Assembly (NCBI GenBank): GCA_003427395.1
Contig: BFEA01000312.1
Span: forward strand, 721,348 to 748,175
Length of the DNA stretch: 26,828 nucleotides
Origin: Chara braunii
Taxonomy: Eukaryota; Streptophyta; Charophyceae; Charales; Characeae
Reading direction: 5' to 3'
Shown here one piece after another: positions 7,875 to 17,262 of the stretch. How positions within the stretch are numbered: position 1 is the stretch's first letter; every line of letters begins with the position of its first letter. The notes beneath the pieces were generated by a model. It saw only the letters and a list, made by a program, of their open reading frames with translations, was not told the origin of the DNA and ran no database searches. A program made the position numbers and the translations under genes.

Positions 7875-9870
7875 TTGAGTAAGTCAGGCGAGGGGGTGAC
7901 CGAGGGGGTAGAAACTTTGGGTAGAGCCTTAAGGAACCTGGAAGAACCCCTCGAAGAGAAAGCTGCGGAACCGCGTGCAAGCTCTAACGAGCGTTTGCAG
8001 CGAGAGATGGAACCACGTGTGCCTATGAGAGAAAGGGTGGCCGAAGCCACAAGGGGCTTCCCCGTCGAAACCCGATGGGCGGACCACGTGGACACGGAAG
8101 AGAGAGTCGGCGAAGGGCAGGAGTGTCCCCGTGACAGGGTTGGATGCTGGGCACCAAGGAGGAGCGAGGAACGTGGCCCGAGGAGGAGGGAACTTGGGGA
8201 CGGACGACCAACCGAGATTGGGGGAGGACTGCGAAGATGGGCAGGCAGGGAGATCGGTTCCTCATGGGCGCGAGAAAAGGCGATAGGAAGGAAAATATGG
8301 GGGTCGCAGGGAGGAGGAATCATGGGGACCTCCGAGACCTTGGCGTCGGATGGAGGATTTGGACCCTTCCTGGTACAAACCTTACGATCCAACGATAGAT
8401 GGGCTGGCCGATGGACCTTACTTCCGTCGGTATGGCGATCGCCGAGTCCTTGCTACGATGTAAACCTGGGTCTAGAGTCGCTCTATTTTAACGGAAGGGA
8501 TGTGACAGGGTTCGTGGAAAAATGGGAGAGTTACACCTACCGAAAAAAGTTTTTGGAGAAGGAGTGGATCGACCACTTCATACAACATTCGGACCCAGAA
8601 CTGGACCAAGCCATTAGGGCCGTGTACCCATCTGATCGAAGATGGAAAACCTTCAAGAGCAGCCTGTTGAGGATCTTTGCGTGTGACGACATGATCCCCA
8701 CGATAGAGGGGTTGCGTCGGGTGATGAGAGGGGAACAAGAAAGCCTGGTAGCCTTTACTCGGAGGTTCAAATGCTTGTCGCAGGCCTTAGTGGATAGAGG
8801 GATGCTTTCGGAAGTCGACAAGTGCGTGATGTTCATGGTGCACCTGCCTGAAAAGAAGAGAGAGGTCCTCGAAAAGGCCCCTAGGGACTCCGCTAATTTC
8901 GAAAGGGTCGCTGGAGTGGTCTTCACAGGAGGAGGGGTGGACGTGCGGGAATATATGTAGGAGAGTCTGGACATGTCACTCCGAAGTATGCGCACCCAAA
9001 AGGGGGACGGTCCACGCCGGAACGAAAGGCAGCCTCTTGGGCCTCCCGTCCAATACTGGGGAGGAGGACCCCCAGGTTGGCGGAGCAAACCCGGCAATCA
9101 AGGGAACTGGAAGGCCGATCAAGACGCTGGAGGGAATCGGGCCTCGGAATGGGGGAACTCCCACTGGAAGGATGCGAGGGATGGAAGATGGGGAGACCCT
9201 CCCCAACCTAGGGCCATGGGGGCTCGATCGGAGGTAAGTCAGGCCAGAACGCCGCCGCCTCCTGGACCTCCCGCAACAACGGGAGTGCCCTCTCAAGTCG
9301 CGCCTCGCCCTAACAACCCGCCGCCTTGAAGCAGGTGTGCCTATTGCAATGAGGAGGGTCACATCAAGCGTGAGTGCCCTTACCTTACGGAAGCTTTAAG
9401 GCTGGGGGTGGTGAAATTAAACGAGAACAAGTGGGTGGTTCGGGGGGACGATGGGGAAGCAGTCTCCTTCTATCCCTTGATGAAGGTGAATGTGGACAAG
9501 AGGATAGCCCTCCAGGAGGCGAGATTGGGAAAGCAGCAAGAAGTTGGGGGCACCTCCAACGCCTCCCGCGTCCAAATAACAGAGCCGCCGGGGGGCGTGT
9601 CCATTAGGGAACCCCAGGTGTCGAGCATCAAGTACGTTGAGACCCAGCCTGAAGAGGAAGGGCCTTGCCTAAGAGTAAGAACCCAAGTCGGGGCCGGGCC
9701 ATCCGAAGGCAAAGAAAACGAGACTGAGGATGGAGGAAGAAGTAGCGGTGACGACGACCAACCGATGGTCGACGCCAAAGGCACAGAAGAAAGGAAAGAG
9801 GAAGAACCCACTTCACCTAAATCACCTAGGAAGAAGGGGGCAAAAAAGTTCGAGATGAAATGTACCTTTA
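7875..9870 (+). pseudogene. gag: Gag, with CCHC zinc knuckle, degraded
   Basis: The structural polyprotein of a Ty3/gypsy element, which would form the particle. The first frame is open from about 7875 (first ATG 8007) and is Arg/Glu-rich. Around 8290-8458 the recognisable part is in another frame (DPSWYKPYDPTIDG, PYFRRYGDRRVLATM), which also has TAG at 8284. A one-base loss near 8459 returns to the first frame with NLGLESLYFNGRDVTGFVE and the capsid-like helical region to about 8957. In-frame stops follow at 8958-8960 (TAG) and 9327-9329 (TGA). Directly after the second is the knuckle CAYCNEEGHIKREC (C-X2-C-X4-H-X4-C, about 9336-9377). A Pro/Gly-rich linker precedes the knuckle and a charged linker follows it. 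The frame passes to protease near 9861-9870. Confidence 0.8.
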
Positions 9871-10692
9871 GACGAAATAGACACGGTAGCTCCCCTGCGG
9901 AGGACCCTAATGCAGCCTATGCAGTGCACCCTTTTGGAGTACTTGGCGGCCAGCAAGAGCGCTAGGAAAGAGCTCCTAAGCATCACGAGGAAGGTGAAAA
10001 TCCCGCTCGTGGGAGGGCCCACGGTTCCGGGGGATGGACCAGCCAAAGAAGAAGTGCAGTCCTCCCGGATCACCATGGAGAAGCTGCCGGCGAGCTTCTT
10101 CTCGGGAGAGGAGGCCAAAAGGTTCTATGTATTAGGGAGCGGCCAGCTCCAAGCAATGGTGAGTGGAAAGAAGATGAGGGCTCTGGTGGATAACGGGTCC
10201 GAATCCACGGTATGTAGAGACTCCATTGCCAGGGAGTTAGGTTTGGAAATAGATAGAGGGGTGTCAATGTCGATGGTCGTAGCAGATAACAAGCTACAGC
10301 CAGCAGAGGGGGTGTGTCATAACCCCATGATCGAGGTCGCCGGCGTCGAAGCCACGGTCCCAATATTCTCAGTGAAGGAGTGTTCCTCCGAGTTGATCCT
10401 CGGGAGAACCGCGCTCAGCCAGGTCCACGCTACCACGGTTGACCTACCAGATGGGAGTCGGACCCTCTCAATTCAAAGTCCAGATGGGATCCGGGTGGTC
10501 CTAAAGACCGTGGACGCACAAGATGAGCGAAACCAGACCAGCATTCCAAGGCGGAAGGAGGCCCAATCTAGGGTGTGCCAAGTCCGTCTAGAAGAATCAC
10601 CCTTTGCTGATAAGGAACCCCCGGGGAATCAATTGGATGTCGAGGATGTCGGGGGCAGGGTCGTGATCAATGGGGTAGGGTACGAGAAGTAG
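9859..10692 (+). CDS. pol: Retroviral-type aspartic protease region of pol
   Basis: Cleaves the Gag-Pol polyprotein in elements of this type. The frame is one base offset from gag; the likely point of change is a short T run at about 9863-9870, either an indel or a true +1 frameshift site. The N-terminal part has LMQPMQCTLLEYLAASKSAR, typical of the gag-protease junction in related elements as I remember them. The catalytic motif is ALVDNGSEST at about 10180-10209, with Asn where most family members have Thr. It is followed by the usual strands and ELILGRTAL, matching the conserved ILG segment. The frame ends at TAG 10690-10692. About 20 open codons continue after it, so the stop may be a mutation. 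Confidence 0.8.
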   Translation, partial: NVPLDEIDTVAPLRRTLMQPMQCTLLEYLAASKSARKELLSITRKVKIPLVGGPTVPGDGPAKEEVQSSRITMEKLPASFFSGEEAKRFYVLGSGQLQAMVSGKKMRALVDNGSESTVCRDSIARELGLEIDRGVSMSMVVADNKLQPAEGVCHNPMIEVAGVEATVPIFSVKECSSELILGRTALSQVHATTVDLPDGSRTLSIQSPDGIRVVLKTVDAQDERNQTSIPRRKEAQSRVCQVRLEESPFADKEPPGNQLDVEDVGGRVVINGVGYEK

Positions 10693-10715
10693 GACGAGGA
10701 AGAGGAGTTCCGTGG

Positions 10716-11090
10716 GTGCGTAAGGCTGTCTTTTTTGGAGGAATCCCCCTAGCCGGCGGAGTCAAGAAGCATAAAACCGCGGCGGAGAAAGTAAAAACCG
10801 CTGCGGTCAGCCGGGATAGAACAGGGGAGACTTCGATATCGGAGGAGGAAATCGCTGATATCATCCGGAAAAGGAAGGAGACCGAGGGGCAAAGAATTAC
10901 GGCCGATAGGTTGGCAAAGATGGATATACGGGATGGGAACCTCACGGAAGAGGAGAAGGAATATGTAGCGATGACCCTGAGGGGCTGCGATAAGGCCATA
11001 GCCTTTGATGACTCGGAGAGAGGGAGGATCGACCCGAGGTACACTAAGCCCGCCCGGATCCACACGATCCCTCACGTACCTTGGACCCCA
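10716..11090 (+). pseudogene. pol: Linker and N-terminal part of reverse transcriptase, shifted frame
   Basis: The frame changes between 10690 and 10716, then encodes a Lys/Glu-rich linker (KTAAEKVKTAAVSRD, EEEIADIIRKRKET, ITADRLAKMDI). It ends in YTKPARIHTIPHVPW, which resembles the segment preceding the RT fingers in gypsy elements. At about 11088 similarity moves to the RT frame (KYAQKEEEIVAFIKEKI), so one more base change separates this part from the RT core. The open frame itself runs on out of register to 11171. Confidence 0.65.
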
Positions 11091-11760
11091 ATGGAAGTAT
11101 GCTCAAAAGGAGGAGGAGATAGTGGCCTTTATCAAAGAAAAGATAAGGACGTTCGTCGCAGAGCCCTGTGAAAGTGCCTACTCTAACAAATGGTTCTTTC
11201 TGAGGAAAGGGGGTAGCAACAAGTTGAGGTGGATTCAAAACCTCCAAAGGACCAACGCGATCACTATAAGGGACGTGGGGTCCATACCTGAGGCGGATCT
11301 GCTTGCGGAAGGATCGGCAGGTCGCTCAATCTACTCGATCTCCGATCTCTTCTCGGGCTATGACGAGATCCCCTTGGACTACCGAGATAGACACATGACC
11401 GCCATGCACACGCCTCTGGGGCTGGTCCAAATGATGGTGGTACCTATGGGGTGGACGAACGGCGTGGCCGTGTTCCAAAGGGCCACGATAGCAGTCCTCA
11501 AAGAGTTCATACCAAAGAAGGTGGAAGTTCTCCTTGATGACTTCCCGATAAAAGGACCGGTCGAACGGGACGAGACGGAGGTCTTCCCCGGAGTGAGAAA
11601 GTTCGTGGTAGACCATATGAAAGATGTCGGAGAAGTCCTTGCAAAATTGGATGACGCCAACCTCACAGTGAGCGGGATCAAGAGCCACTGGGAAGTGTCG
11701 ACGATCAAAATATTGGGCTTCATCTGTGACAAGGATGGGCGGAGACCCGATCCCGCTTAG
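11085..11760 (+). CDS. pol: Reverse transcriptase domain of pol
   Basis: Copies element RNA into DNA. Clear Ty3/gypsy RT blocks are present in order: EPCESAYSNKWFFLRKGG, LRWIQNLQRTNAITIRD, YSISDLFSGYDEIPLD (first catalytic Asp, about 11332-11379), TPLGLVQMMVVPMGWTN, then VEVLLDDFPIKG with the catalytic Asp pair at about 11533-11538, and ILGFICDKDGRRPDP. The active-site motif reads LLDD rather than the usual Y-[IVL]-DD. TAG at 11758-11760 interrupts the frame just before the connection to RNase H, in the same frame, where a Lys or Gln codon would be expected. The overall style resembles elements I associate with charophyte algae. Confidence 0.92.
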
Positions 11761-12400
11761 TTAGAGAAGTTAATGACCTGGCCGTCACCGCTTAAGTCCA
11801 TCACGAAAGTTAGGCAATTTCTAGGGGTGGTGGGCTACTGGAGAATCTTTATAAGGGCCTACAGTGAGAAGGCAGAACCCCTTAGGCGGCTGCTTAGGAG
11901 AGCTGAGGAGTGGATCTGGGGAGAGGAGCAGCCCGCGGCCATGGAAGCCCTTAAGGAGGAATTCTACGAGGGTGGACAAGTCTTGGGGGTTCCTTTCTTC
12001 GAGGATGAGGAGAACCGTCCCTTTATAGTTTCTACGGACGCGAGGCCTTGTTCGGTAGGAGGACTTCTGTCGCAAAAGGATCCAAATGGGAAAGAGAGAC
12101 CCCTCCGATTTGAAAGTCGGGCCTTGAATCCCGCCGAGAGGAACTATAGCCAGTTCAAGAAAGAAGTTTTGGGGTGTTGCACTGTCTAAAGACCTTCCGC
12201 CACTACATCTACGGGAAACGTTTCCTCCTGAGAGTGGACCCGACCGCAGTAGCAGCTGTCCTTCGAAAGGACTTCTCGCTAACCGACCCAACTATCGCCA
12301 TATGGATGATCCATATTAGACTCTACGATTATAGGGTCGAGAGGATCTCCGGGGCCAAAAATCAGGTCGCCGACGGACTATCCCGACTCCCAATCCGAGA
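11761..12400 (+). pseudogene. pol: RT thumb/connection and RNase H domain, one-base frameshift
   Basis: Continues the RT frame after the TAG: MTWPSPLKSITKVRQFLGVV is the typical connection motif, followed by YWRIFIRAYSEKAEPL. RNase H degrades the RNA strand of the hybrid. Its acidic residues are seen in FIVSTDARPCS (Asp), FKKEVL (Glu), LLRVDPTAV (Asp) and QVADGLSRLP (Asp). The first frame ends at TAA 12187-12189. The motif continues without a gap in the next frame from about 12174 (LHCLKTFRHYIYGKRFLL), consistent with loss of one base near 12172. All four acidic positions are kept, so the break is probably young. Confidence 0.85.
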
Positions 12401-13889
12401 GGAGGATTATCCGAGGTTGGAGGAAGCCGGGGCATCGATGTCCAAAGAGGAGGTGATCCAAGTGGTTGCTAACAACACGCAAGTGGGGGTGACCATCCGG
12501 GAGGAAGATAGAAACCCTGGGACGTTCCTCCCTAACCTCTACGACAGGAAGTACCGCGACATAGGGTTGTACCTAGCAGGAAGGGAGGAAGGCACCAAGG
12601 CGATTAAGAAAGAGGCGTTGGGGTATTGCCTACAAGGAGGGCACCTCTTTAAGAGGCCTACCAAGTTTGCAATTCCCATGAGGGTGCTTTGCGATCCAGA
12701 GGAAACGAAGGCAGTCATAAAAGAACTGCACAACGGAGTTGTCGGAGGGCATAGAGGGGTGAAAGGGACCTTTGATAAGGTCCGCAGACTTTATTGGTGG
12801 GATGGACAGTACAGAGAAGTAGAGAAGTATTGTCTGACCTGTGAGGTGTGCCAAAAGAGAGCAACAGTTCGCTACAAGGAACCCTTAGTTTCATCGCTCC
12901 CCACTGTGCCCGGCGAAAAGGTCCATGTTGACCTAGTAACCATGTCTAAAGGAGTCGGCGGGCTTCGGTACATAATCAATGCCTGCGATGACCTCACCGG
13001 GTTCGTAGAAGCTAAAGCTATTAAGAAGAAGACGATCGAGGAGGTGAGTGACTTTCTCTTGGAGTACATTGCCCGGTACGGTTGTGTCGGAAAGATAGTT
13101 ACGGATAGGGGGTCGAAATTCCTAAGTCAAAGGGTCAAGGTGATATTAGAGAAGGCAAGGATTAAGGCCGCCTACACGACCGCCTATCACCCCCAAAGCA
13201 ACGCTCCGGTCGAAAGAGGTCACCAAACTCTTGTAAACGCCTTGGCGAAATGGTGCAAAGGACGTGCGGAACAATGACCAAAGTATTTGCGCTATGCAGT
13301 TTGGGAGGATAACATCACAGTCAAATCAAGTACGGGGTATCCCCCTTACACCCTTCGGTTCGGTAGACACTGTCCACTGCCCATCGAGTTCCACGTCGAC
13401 ACTTGGACGAGTGTCTCTTGTAGAACCAACATGACAAGGTGCGAACTGTTGGAGGCAAGGATCCAACAAATAGCCGAAAATTTGGACGCCGGACTTGCCG
13501 AGGCAGGAAGAAACATCGAAAAGGAGAGGGTGAAAGAGAAAGAGAAGTGGAACAAGAACCTGCGGGTCCGGAAAAGGCCAATAGGGACCGGTGACCTTGT
13601 CCTAATGTACGACTCATCACGAGAAACGACTTCGAGCAGGAAATTGGCCAACCGATGGATGGGACCGTACCAAGTCCTAAAGAGGTTGGATGGGGGAGCC
13701 TACCTACTCACAGATTTAGATGGGGCTAGATTACGGGACCCTGTCGCAGGGGCTCGCCTCAAACTCTTCCGATTGAGGGGAACCCTTAGGGAGGAAACGA
13801 AAAGGAAGGGCAAAGGAACGGTCGATGCAGAATTGACCGTTACCCCTGAAAAGGGACGCTTCAAGGAGAGCCTTGAGGATCAAGCGTGA
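12401..13889 (+). pseudogene. pol: Integrase with HHCC, DDE core and GPY domain, one nonsense codon
   Basis: Inserts element DNA into the chromosome. The zinc-binding HHCC is seen in ELHNGVVGGHRG and CLTCEVCQKR (about 12724-12860). The catalytic triad is the Asp in VHVDLVTMS (about 12930), the Asp in IVTDRGSKF (about 13100) and the Glu in SNAPVERGHQT (about 13213). TGA at 13275-13277 interrupts the frame where related proteins usually have Trp, and the same frame continues to TGA 13887-13889. The C-terminal part has a Lys/Glu-rich helix and the GPY/F segment ANRWMGPYQVLKRLDGGAYL (about 13645-13705). A basic tail follows and no chromodomain is visible. This is the last pol domain, with a purine tract 75 bases downstream. 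Confidence 0.9.
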
Positions 13890-13964
13890 GAAAGAGGAAA
13901 GGAGGAGAAGGAGAGAGAGGCTCGAGAAAAAGACGAGGAGACGAAAACGGGTATAGATCCGCCT

Positions 13965-13983
13965 GGGAGGAAAAAGGGGAGAA
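13965..13983 (+). promoter_or_regulatory. Candidate polypurine tract
   Basis: A run of 19 purines (GGGAGGAAAAAGGGGAGAA) lies 75 bases after the integrase stop and is followed immediately by TGTACC, the type of start expected for an LTR. Plus-strand DNA synthesis would begin here. The wider region is purine-rich anyway, and no second copy of the following LTR start is found upstream. Confidence 0.5.
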
Positions 13984-14290
13984 TGTACCATAGTTAGGGA
14001 AAGCTTGTAGTGCCAAAAAGGGGCGAAGTCCTGTGCCATAGTTAGAGAAGACATGTGTAGGGAAAGCTTGTAGTGCCAAAAAGGGGCGAAGTCATGTGCC
14101 ATAGTTAGAGAAGACGTGTNNNNNNNNNNNNNNNGAAGTCATGTGCCATAGTTAGAGAAGACGTGTAGGGAAAGCTTGTAGTGCCAAAAAGGGGGGAAGT
14201 CCTGTGCCATAGTTAGAGAAGACATGTGTCGTGACTTCAAAAGTACCTTAGTTAAGAGGAAGGCTGTACCATAGTCAGGAGAAACAGGTG
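13984..14290 (+). repeat. 62-63 bp tandem repeat after pol
   Basis: Units begin TGTACCATAGTTAGGG or TGTGCCATAGTTAGAG at 13984, 14032, 14095, 14142 and 14203, and include AGCTTGTAGTGCCAAAAAGG. The spacing is 62-63 bases for full units. Two degenerate heads follow near 14241 and 14265. A 15-base assembly gap lies inside. Repeats at this place are known from plant Tat/Ogre elements, either just before or inside the 3' LTR. Confidence 0.85.
14120..14134. other. Assembly gap (15 N)
   Basis: A run of N inside the tandem repeat, so the copy number there is uncertain. Confidence 0.98.
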
Positions 14291-15037
14291 GGAGGGTAAG
14301 AGGGTTGTGCCCTACTGAGGCAATACGGTTTAAGGGAAACACCAAGGATAAACGTAATCTCGATAAGGGGAGAAGGTAATATGAACAACGGAAACAAGAA
14401 GGGGGTAAGGGCAAAGGTTAAGAAAAGAGGGCTATGGGAACGCTCGCCGGGGACGGCGAGAATTAGGGTGTGGGCTGGTTGTCGGGCGGCTGCCTACCAG
14501 CTAGAGATCTTACTTCTTGAAATCAATAGGGTTTCGAAACTTTCTTTATTCTTTTTTTCTGCCCTTGGGTGGTTTTGATGCATGTGTGCATGTGATTATT
14601 GGGTGACTCCGAGTTTTCGGGCCTCTGTACTAACCCATCGAGAGACTGAAGTGACGGTTTGAACTAAGGTCGCAAGCAGGGTCGGGCGGATTCCAAAAGA
14701 TCGGAGTTTCAATGCCAAGACGAGGAATCAAAAGATGGTGGCTGAGTTCGGGAAGGGCCATGAAAAACTCGGAAAGAGGGAACTTGAGAAGACCAGGTTT
14801 GACTACAAGGAGCGGGCGGGATACCCCGGTCTTACACGAGGGGGTGCCACATTGGGAGCGGAACGTTCGGGGGCCGGATGATACTCATGACGAACTCGTA
14901 TCCACGCCTAGGGTGTGCTTCGTAATAGGGGGAGGCAGTTTGATGAGTCCCGTGGGAATGGTGGGCCCTGTGTCGTCTGTTTGGAGATCTGCCGGGGACA
15001 GTTGCGAGCAACGCATGGGGAAAAGGAAGTGGGGTTG
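14291..15037 (+). other. Post-pol region with no clear gene
   Basis: Purine-rich at first. A short T-rich stretch with TTTATTCTTTTTTTCTGCCC near 14545-14565 could be a polyadenylation region. An open frame at 14712-15038 (108 codons from ATG) contains DDTHDELVSTPRVCFVIGGG but no recognisable motif. No LTR end could be fixed. Confidence 0.35.
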
Positions 15038-15072
15038 AAAAAAAAAAAAAAAAAAAAGGGGGAGGGGGGGGG
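15038..15072. repeat. Homopolymer A20 followed by G-rich run
   Basis: Twenty A, then G5, A, G9. It could be a polypurine tract, a relic of poly(A), or simple slippage. The run length is unreliable in draft assemblies. Confidence 0.9.
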
Positions 15073-15257
15073 CGAAACTGCCTAGAGTTCCACTATGTGA
15101 AGGAAAGGGGACCTAGCACGGGGCTGAAGAGAGCCAACCATATGGCGGGACGGTCCAGGCAGATTGGATCCGAAAAAGAAGGCCAACGAAAAGACCGACC
15201 AGGTATGCTCGATGGGGTCGCCAGGTGGGGGAGGATGGAGTCAATATCGCGGTTTGA

Positions 15258-15738
15258 TCCGGGGCCCACATTGCGGAGAGGCTTGGAGGAATGATGGACA
15301 AGAAAGAGGGGCTAGAGTCGGTTAAAGCCAAGACGGTGGGCCTTGCTAAACCTGTCGCCCGATTAAGGGAGAAGGTAGTGGTTGCCGCGCCAGCACGGAG
15401 GGAAGATGAAGTTATAAAGGTGATCAGTGGGAGCGCACTCATGGAATTGGATCAACGAAACGAGGATCTAAAGAAAGTCCCGAAGAGGGAAAGACGGTTG
15501 GAAAAAGACAGGAGCGCGCGCCCACCTGCCAACTGACAAGGGAGGAGTAGACGACCGAGCGAGCTGGAGTCGGGCTAAGTCTAGATACGACCTCGGCTAC
15601 TGGGGACGAGCGCGACGGGACGACCGAGGTAAGAGGGAGAAAGACCTAACTAAGGGGAGGGTCCGACTGAGAACCAAGGAGAGAATCCGATTGGGTGGGA
15701 GAGAGAAGGACAAGGATCGAAGAACGAGGAACTCGTAA
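15258..15738 (+). pseudogene. Remnant ORF with coiled-coil-like part and basic tail
   Basis: The frame from ATG 15291 to TGA 15534-15536 encodes 81 residues with an amphipathic charged helix (LMELDQRNEDLKKVPKRER). The same frame is open back to TGA 15255 and contains SGAHIAERLGGMMDKKEGLE. After the stop, an offset frame stays open to TAA 15736-15738 with SRYDLGYWGRARRDDRGKRE and a very basic end. It may be a broken third ORF of the retroelement or part of another element. No family recognised. Confidence 0.4.
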
Positions 15739-16120
15739 CAAGGAAGCGGGAAAGGCCGCGGGGGTGAAGAGTCTAGAACGGAAATACGGGGATTCGAAAA
15801 GGGAGCGAGCGGGGAAGTGCGCAACCAGAGTTGCGTTGTGAAGAGGAGTGGGTAAAAGCGGTTCCGAAAGCTCGTGCGCCCCTCGACTAACTGAAAACCG
15901 TTTTTCGCCAACGTGCCTAGAGGAGAAGCGCATCTGGCCGGAGGAGCATGGCTTGATAACCATCGCATAGGATGTGGGGAGAACGCCACGGCTTCGCATG
16001 CCGCGGGCTATTAGAGTTCTCGAGAAAAAACGACAGGAATGACGAAAAATTTGGGGAAAATTTTCGGCTTTGGCGCCATAAGGAATGGGGGAGTCTAAGT
16101 CACCGGCGGGACGGATTTAA
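15739..16120 (+). other. Purine-rich stretch without a clear gene
   Basis: Composition continues that of the retroelement. Open frames here lack motifs. The bases TTTGGCGCC near 16068 only partly resemble the primer-binding site at 724. Confidence 0.3.
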
Positions 16121-16123
16121 AAA

Positions 16124-16138
16124 AAAGATATAAAAGAG
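16124..16138 (+). promoter_or_regulatory. TATA-box-like sequence
   Basis: GATATAAAAGAGCAA follows an A-rich stretch and precedes about 50 purine-rich bases, then a change to mixed sequence. Together with AATAAA about 165 bases downstream it would fit the U3-R-U5 order of an LTR. This is inferred from the order of signals only. Confidence 0.4.
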
Positions 16139-16293
16139 CAAGGGGGACGGGGAGTAAGGGGAAGCGCCCGGAACGCATTAGAGTTCGTCTGCGCTCGACA
16201 CCGCGGGGTGTGCTGTCGCACTTTTTCCAGTCGGGCTACTTCGAGCGACCGGAAAGCCAACAGGCTGTCACGCAGGATTTTGGATGTGATTGC

Positions 16294-16302
16294 AATAAAT
16301 AA
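16294..16302 (+). promoter_or_regulatory. Polyadenylation signal-like AATAAATAA
   Basis: GCAATAAATAAAATGAATTAAATAA contains the canonical AATAAA. It lies close to where the purine-rich composition of the left part gives way to ordinary flanking DNA, so it may mark the end of the element transcript. Two blocks with CTTCGAGCGA flank this area (about 16238 and 16346). Confidence 0.35.
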
Positions 16303-16409
16303 AATGAATTAAATAATGCAAATCCCTTCCTGTTGTATGAGTCCGGCTTCGAGCGAGACCCTTCAATTACGGTCTTCGCCGGTCCCCGGTCTTAGGAATC
16401 TTTTATTTT

Positions 16410-16948
16410 GATTCAGAACAACAATGATGATGCGCGTAATAAATTAAAATTAAACTGAATAGGCCATGTATGTGCCAAGTTTGCCAATTTAGAGGTTGAG
16501 AACTGTGACATGATCAGCAAAGAACACAATCATCAAGCAATGCCAGAAGAGATGATCAAGACTGACTGACTCAAGGCAAAGACAAGATGAATGAGGGAAA
16601 AGTGAGAGCTCGTATCATCTCAAGAGTACAATGACAAGGACATGATCAGTGCTCAGTGTCTCTGCTCTCACTCTCCCCTCTCACTTTCAACCTTGATCTC
16701 GATCTCTCAGAGCACCTGACACCACGTCCAAGTACATCTTGAGAAGGTCTGCTCGATATGTATCTGATAACTGTACTCGAATCTTGATTATGCTCTTCTC
16801 AATATGTATGTCATACCCGATAAGCTTTTGCGTTGAGTCTGCTGCACTCATATGCTTGCTGATTTTGAAGCTGCTCACTTGTCATCTGATCAGTCTTAAT
16901 GAGTACTGATGTCACTAAGAGCATTTACTGTGACATAACTGTTGTTGC
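16410..16948. other. Unannotated AT-richer flank
   Basis: Mixed sequence of ordinary composition. No gene, RNA or repeat recognised. A 63-codon open frame on the minus strand (16687-16878) has no motif. Confidence 0.4.
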
Positions 16949-17262
16949 TGTCACCAGGAGAGCCTGCTATGACCAGCGCTATCACTGATGTCTGAGGGAT
17001 TGCTTGCTGTGACAGCATCGTTGTTGCTACCACCGGGACCTCCCTCTATGGCCATCATTATCGCTGCTGTCACCGGAACTGTCCGCTGTGACCAGCGTCG
17101 TTGCTGCTACCATCGGGACCACCCGCTATGGACAACTCTGTCGCTGCTGTCACCGGAACTGCCCGCTGTGACCAGCGTCGTTGTTGCTACCATCGGGACC
17201 GCCCACTATGGCCAGCTCTGTCGCGGCTGTCACCGGAACTCCCCGCTGTGACCAGCGTTATG
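16949..17262. repeat. 80-bp tandem repeat built of two 40-bp halves
   Basis: The phrase CACCGGAACT recurs exactly at 17071, 17151 and 17231, giving a period of 80. Each unit has a first half with TGTCACCGGAACTGCCCGCT and a second half with TACCATCGGGACCGCCCACT, which are related, so the basic unit is about 40 bases. A degenerate earlier copy starts near 16949. Confidence 0.85.

Noticed and set aside
7607-8392. 261-codon open frame on the minus strand
   Set aside because: It lies antisense to gene E and gag, is rich in Ser, Pro and Arg as expected for a mirror of purine-rich coding DNA, and has no motif.
14712-15038. 108-codon frame after pol as an envelope-like gene
   Set aside because: No signal peptide, membrane segment or glycoprotein-like features; left as unassigned.
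16062-16078. Second primer-binding site at TTTGGCGCC
   Set aside because: Only about 8 bases match the site at 724, and the following bases differ.
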